Positions 7,110-9,262 of a DNA stretch of 9,262 nucleotides are shown here, one piece after another. Below the pieces are notes generated by a model, which worked only from the letters and a program-made list of their open reading frames with translations, did not search any database and was not told where the DNA came from. The translations under genes were made by a program, and so were the position numbers. This DNA comes from Porticoccaceae bacterium (lineage in GTDB: Bacteria > Pseudomonadota > Gammaproteobacteria > Pseudomonadales > Porticoccaceae), in the NCBI GenBank assembly GCA_002701765.1, contig NZXB01000102.1, positions 27,814 through 37,075 on the forward strand. The letters run 5' to 3'. The stretch's first letter is position 1, and each line of letters opens with the position of its first letter.

Positions 7110-8453
7110 TCAAAATATCTTTTGCCCGACCAAAATTAATATCAGAGCTGGGCACAAAAACTTAACGTAGATTGGCCAGATGCTCCAAAATAGGGTTGCT
7201 TCCACGCCCTCATTGCCGCGTTGTAATTCTGCTAAAATCAGCTGACGGTGAAACACCCAACCTGCAAATAGACACAGAAACATGCTCAAAATCGGCTGGC
7301 TCCACTCAGTTGTGATGGAAATTATCAAACCAAAGGTTTGCTCAAAGTTTATACAAATGCCGACACTGACCGAGAAAATGAGTATTGCGATTATCCATGT
7401 GGCATGCGCTCGATTTAGATTATGGCTTTCCACTGCATAAGACACTGGAACTTCTAACATTGATATAGAGGAGGTTAGAGCAGCGATAGATAACAATATA
7501 AAAAACGCAAAGCTCACCAAAAGACCTACAATCCCCATGGATTGAAATAGCGCAGGTAAAACTTGAAAAATCAGGTCGGGTCCGGCAATTAAATTCCCGC
7601 TCTCAGCATAGACTTGTATTCCAAGATTCTGTGCAACAAACATCGCAGGGAGAATCAATAATCCAGCGAGGACAGCAATCCCTGTGTCAGCTAAAGTAAC
7701 TAATATGCCTACTCTAGTTATATTCTCGTGACTGCTTAGGTAAGAGCCATAAATGAGCATTGTCCCAACACCCAAGGACATAGAAAAGAAAGCTTGGCCA
7801 AGTGCACTAACAATCAATTCCGGATCAGCCATCTGTGAAAAATCTGGCACCAAATAATGTTTAAGTCCGTCTGCAGAACCTTCTTGCAATAGAACATAAC
7901 CGATCAGACTAACGAGCAACGCGAGCAATGAAGGCATCAACCTCCGAGACCACTTTTCAATTCCTTGCTCCACGCCGGCACTTATGACTAGCGCTGTCAG
8001 TATCATAAACAGCGCTGCCAAGCTGATATTTCGCCAAAGCCCAAACTCAGTGAACCATGCGCCCCACGTAGGCATTTTCCAAAACTTCATGACAGGCTCT
8101 ATCATATGTCCCAGCATCCAGCCAGAGACGATACAATAAAAGCATAAAATCAAACTAGCTGTGAGCATTCCCGCGAATCCAACAAGACGTCCGACTTGTT
8201 TGGTGGCGCCGCTATTAGATATGTAGGTCAACGCATCGGCCATATTAGAGCGTGTATGACGACCTATGATTAACTCAGCCATTAGTGCCGGATAGGCTAG
8301 CAAAAATGCTAGAATGAGATACATCAGTACAAATGCTGCACCGCCATTTTCCGCTGCATTGGTTGGGAATCCCCATATATTACCGAGACCTACAGCTGAG
8401 CCTGAAGCCGCAAGGACAAATGCTAATCTGGAGGAAAACTGGCCGCGTTGCAT
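7110..8453 (-). CDS. Sodium-dependent transporter, NSS/SNF family
   Basis: 447 aa with about 11 membrane helices, as in many bacterial members of this family (LeuT/MhsT fold). It should import an amino acid or related amine with Na+ across the inner membrane. Landmarks are the broken helix 1 motif GSAVGLGNIWGFP (18-30) with the sodium-site Asn25, AAENGGAAF (33-41), the helix 6 motif ALGQAFFSMSLGVG (217-230) and LTSSIS in helix 8 (326-331), which supplies further sodium ligands. Residue 28 is Gly where LeuT and most relatives have the extracellular-gate Arg. The ATG at 8453 is chosen because it gives MQRGQFSSRL just before helix 1, the usual layout, and has a GAGAA ribosome site. An ATG at 8534 would add 27 residues unlike the family, lacks a ribosome site, and may lie upstream of the transcript start. 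The substrate is unknown. Its promoter side faces the tmRNA gene. Confidence 0.92.
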   Translation of the reverse strand: MQRGQFSSRLAFVLAASGSAVGLGNIWGFPTNAAENGGAAFVLMYLILAFLLAYPALMAELIIGRHTRSNMADALTYISNSGATKQVGRLVGFAGMLTASLILCFYCIVSGWMLGHMIEPVMKFWKMPTWGAWFTEFGLWRNISLAALFMILTALVISAGVEQGIEKWSRRLMPSLLALLVSLIGYVLLQEGSADGLKHYLVPDFSQMADPELIVSALGQAFFSMSLGVGTMLIYGSYLSSHENITRVGILVTLADTGIAVLAGLLILPAMFVAQNLGIQVYAESGNLIAGPDLIFQVLPALFQSMGIVGLLVSFAFFILLSIAALTSSISMLEVPVSYAVESHNLNRAHATWIIAILIFSVSVGICINFEQTFGLIISITTEWSQPILSMFLCLFAGWVFHRQLILAELQRGNEGVEATLFWSIWPIYVKFLCPALILILVGQKIF

Positions 8454-8532
8454 AGAAATTCTCAGCTTGTTCGTTTTGTTGGGAATAATAAAAAGTTTAT
8501 GAAATGTCTCGAATAATTTCGAGCAGTAAGCC

Positions 8533-8538
8533 ATTGTA
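8533..8538 (-). promoter_or_regulatory. Possible -10 box for the transporter gene
   Basis: TACAAT on the minus strand (8538-8533) matches the -10 consensus in five of six bases, but the -35 region is weak. If used, RNA would begin near 8526, after the upstream ATG at 8534, which supports the shorter protein starting at 8453. Confidence 0.3.
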
Positions 8539-8571
8539 TGTTGGAATAGTTCTGAAAATACTGCAATGATT

Positions 8572-8600
8572 TTTTCAATGCATTAATAGCGTGATAGACT
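8572..8600 (+). promoter_or_regulatory. Probable promoter of the tmRNA gene
   Basis: TTTTCA (8572-8577) and TAGACT (8595-8600) are 17 bp apart, each with four of six consensus bases. The mature tmRNA begins 9 nt after the -10 box, at G8609. Confidence 0.45.
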
Positions 8601-8702
8601 TGACCCTAGGGGGCGTTCTGGATTCGACGCCGGTTACAAAACCTGTAGTGCATGCCGAGATGGTGACCAATCTCGTTAATCCAAAGTCACAACTTTATAG
8701 TT

Positions 8703-8735
8703 GCCAACGACGACAACTACGCACTAGCTGCTTAA
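8703..8735 (+). other. tmRNA tag reading frame (ANDDNYALAA-stop)
   Basis: The resume codon GCC is followed by codons giving ANDDNYALAA and TAA. With the alanine carried by the tmRNA itself, the added tag is A-ANDDNYALAA. The C-terminal ALAA is the degradation signal seen by ClpXP/ClpAP. The preceding TAGTTG matches the usual bases before the resume codon. Confidence 0.95.
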
Positions 8736-8970
8736 ACCCCAGTGTAGTGCCGTCTGACTGGAGCCGTGCTTATGCGTCCAGAGTTTGAAGTCCCTTGGGA
8801 TTGATAACATTCAGGCGTCATATTTCATAAGATCGTAATGAAGCTTGTTCGGGGTCGATTTACTAAACACTAACCGAAATCGCTGGTGGCATTTCCTGAC
8901 AGTCGGGTTGCAAACGGTTAAATTTAATAGACTGCTCTAAGCATGTAGAGCTATTGGCAGAGGACTGACG

Positions 8971-9001
8971 GACGCGGGTTCAATTCCCGCCGCCTCCACC
9001 A
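8971..9001 (+). other. Likely attachment-site half (att) within the ssrA 3' end
   Basis: The T-arm and acceptor end of tmRNA are a frequent target of tyrosine integrases. An integrase gene starts 72 bp downstream, so the crossover core most likely lies in this 3' segment, with a direct repeat expected at the far end of the element. No second copy occurs inside the window. Confidence 0.45.
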
Positions 9002-9010
9002 TATACTTAT

Positions 9011-9039
9011 AACCCCTTGTAAAACAGGGGTTTTTATTT
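9011..9039 (+). terminator. Intrinsic terminator of ssrA
   Basis: AACCCCTTGT pairs with ACAGGGGTT (one bulged T, AAA loop), and the T-rich tract TTTTTATTT follows. It starts 10 nt after the tmRNA CCA end. Confidence 0.85.
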
Positions 9040-9073
9040 CCAAAGCTTTCAATTGTACTCACTTTGTCACACA

Positions 9074-9262
9074 ATGCGAAAGTTATCGGTTCCTTATACT
9101 ATCCGAAGAAACGGTGTTTACCACCTCAATATGAGGTGGAGGAACAGTTTCATAAGGTGGTCTCTGCGCACAAAAGATCCCATGGTTGCGTTTAAATTAG
9201 TCAACGAGATAAAACCGGTTCTGGCTAATTCAAAACTGTCTGAATTTCAGGTTCGCCAACAT
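9074..9262 (+). CDS. Tyrosine-recombinase integrase, N-terminal 63 residues (partial)
   Basis: Open from the ATG at 9074 to the window end, with no stop. The visible residues include YTIRRNGVYHLNMRW (8-22), IRWSLRTKDPMVAFKLVNEI (27-46) and KPVLANSKL. This matches the small N-terminal domain (DUF6538-like) of phage and island integrases, where a 'Y..RRNGVY.....' strand pair is followed by 'SLRTKD...A' and a helix. The core-binding and catalytic domains (Arg, His, Tyr) would lie beyond the edge. No clear ribosome site precedes the ATG, so a non-consensus or leaderless start is possible. Position directly after ssrA, on the same strand, strongly supports the call. Whether the gene is intact cannot be seen. 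Confidence 0.75.
   Translation, partial: MRKLSVPYTIRRNGVYHLNMRWRNSFIRWSLRTKDPMVAFKLVNEIKPVLANSKLSEFQVRQH

Larger units (their letters stand above)
8609..9001 (+). ncRNA. ssrA: Transfer-messenger RNA (tmRNA), one-piece
   Basis: Complete gene of 393 nt. tmRNA with SmpB rescues ribosomes stalled on messages without stop codons and tags the unfinished protein for proteolysis. The 5' end, GGGGGCG then TTCTGGATTCGACG, and the 3' end, CGCCTCC plus ACCA, form a 7-bp acceptor stem with a G3-U wobble, the alanine identity mark. Conserved blocks are GTGCATGCCGAG near the 5' side, CTAAGCATGTAG near the 3' side, and the T-arm GCGGG-TTCAATT-CCCGC. CCA is encoded. The tag frame lies at 8703-8735. The middle part (about 8740-8920) holds the pseudoknot region, the most variable section. 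It is followed by a terminator and an integrase gene, the normal layout of an occupied ssrA attachment site. Confidence 0.97.

Noticed and set aside
7102..7128. Imperfect hairpin GGGC...GCCC at the transporter gene end as a terminator
   Set aside because: It needs a 2-nt bulge, overlaps coding sequence and the stop codon, and lacks a T-run on either strand.
8454..8534. Upstream ATG adding 27 residues to the transporter
   Set aside because: No ribosome site, residues unlike the family's N-terminus, and a possible -10 box overlaps it; the ATG at 8453 fits better.
8591..8788. Plus-strand open frame of 65 codons
   Set aside because: It overlaps the 5' half of tmRNA in a frame different from the tag and resembles no protein.
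1..9262. CRISPR array, insertion sequence, tRNA other than the tmRNA domain, or a second ssrA-end repeat
   Set aside because: Reading both strands gave no regularly spaced repeats, no transposase-like protein, no further tRNA-like fold and no second copy of the ssrA 3' end.

Overview
The window looks like chromosomal DNA of a Gram-negative gammaproteobacterium, probably a marine, oligotrophic heterotroph of moderate GC content. The clues are a TonB-dependent receptor with a DEILVTAQRR-type TonB box, lipoprotein signals, an inner-membrane PQQ dehydrogenase of the glucose/quinate family, and a one-piece tmRNA with the tag ANDDNYALAA, a tag I know from Pseudomonas-like gammaproteobacteria. The genus cannot be fixed from this sequence.

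Left part (1-3381), all on the minus strand. Transcription runs from a SnoaL-like lipoprotein gene (2758-3381) to a TonB-dependent outer-membrane receptor (492-2708), and then past a clear intrinsic terminator (435-465) to a PQQ-dependent dehydrogenase predicted to be a lipoprotein (1-390). That last gene is cut by the window edge. A 339-bp divergent control region (3382-3720) separates this group from a membrane-bound PQQ dehydrogenase of the glucose/quinate/shikimate type (3721-6093, plus strand). The group therefore combines an outer-membrane uptake channel, a periplasm-facing lipoprotein with a small-molecule-binding fold, and two different periplasmic quinoproteins. My inference is that an alcohol, sugar or cyclic polyol is oxidised in the periplasm, with electrons going to the respiratory chain. 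The receptor may bring in the substrate or the PQQ cofactor itself; no pqq biosynthesis gene is visible here.

Middle part (6094-8534). A TetR-family regulator (6296-6979) has a recognisable promoter whose -35 box lies inside a perfect 7+7 palindrome, which suggests autorepression. It converges on a minus-strand sodium-dependent transporter of the NSS/SNF family. The best start for the transporter is 8453, giving 447 aa.

Right part (8535-9262). A complete ssrA gene (tmRNA, 8609-9001) with encoded CCA is followed by a strong intrinsic terminator and, 72 bp after the CCA, by the first 63 codons of a tyrosine-recombinase-like integrase that runs off the window. This is the usual layout of an integrative element inserted at the 3' end of ssrA. 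The right edge is thus very likely the left boundary of a genomic island or prophage whose cargo lies outside the window. I found no clearly undescribed system inside the window. The most promising leads are the two-quinoprotein/receptor/SnoaL-lipoprotein group and the island that begins at the right edge.
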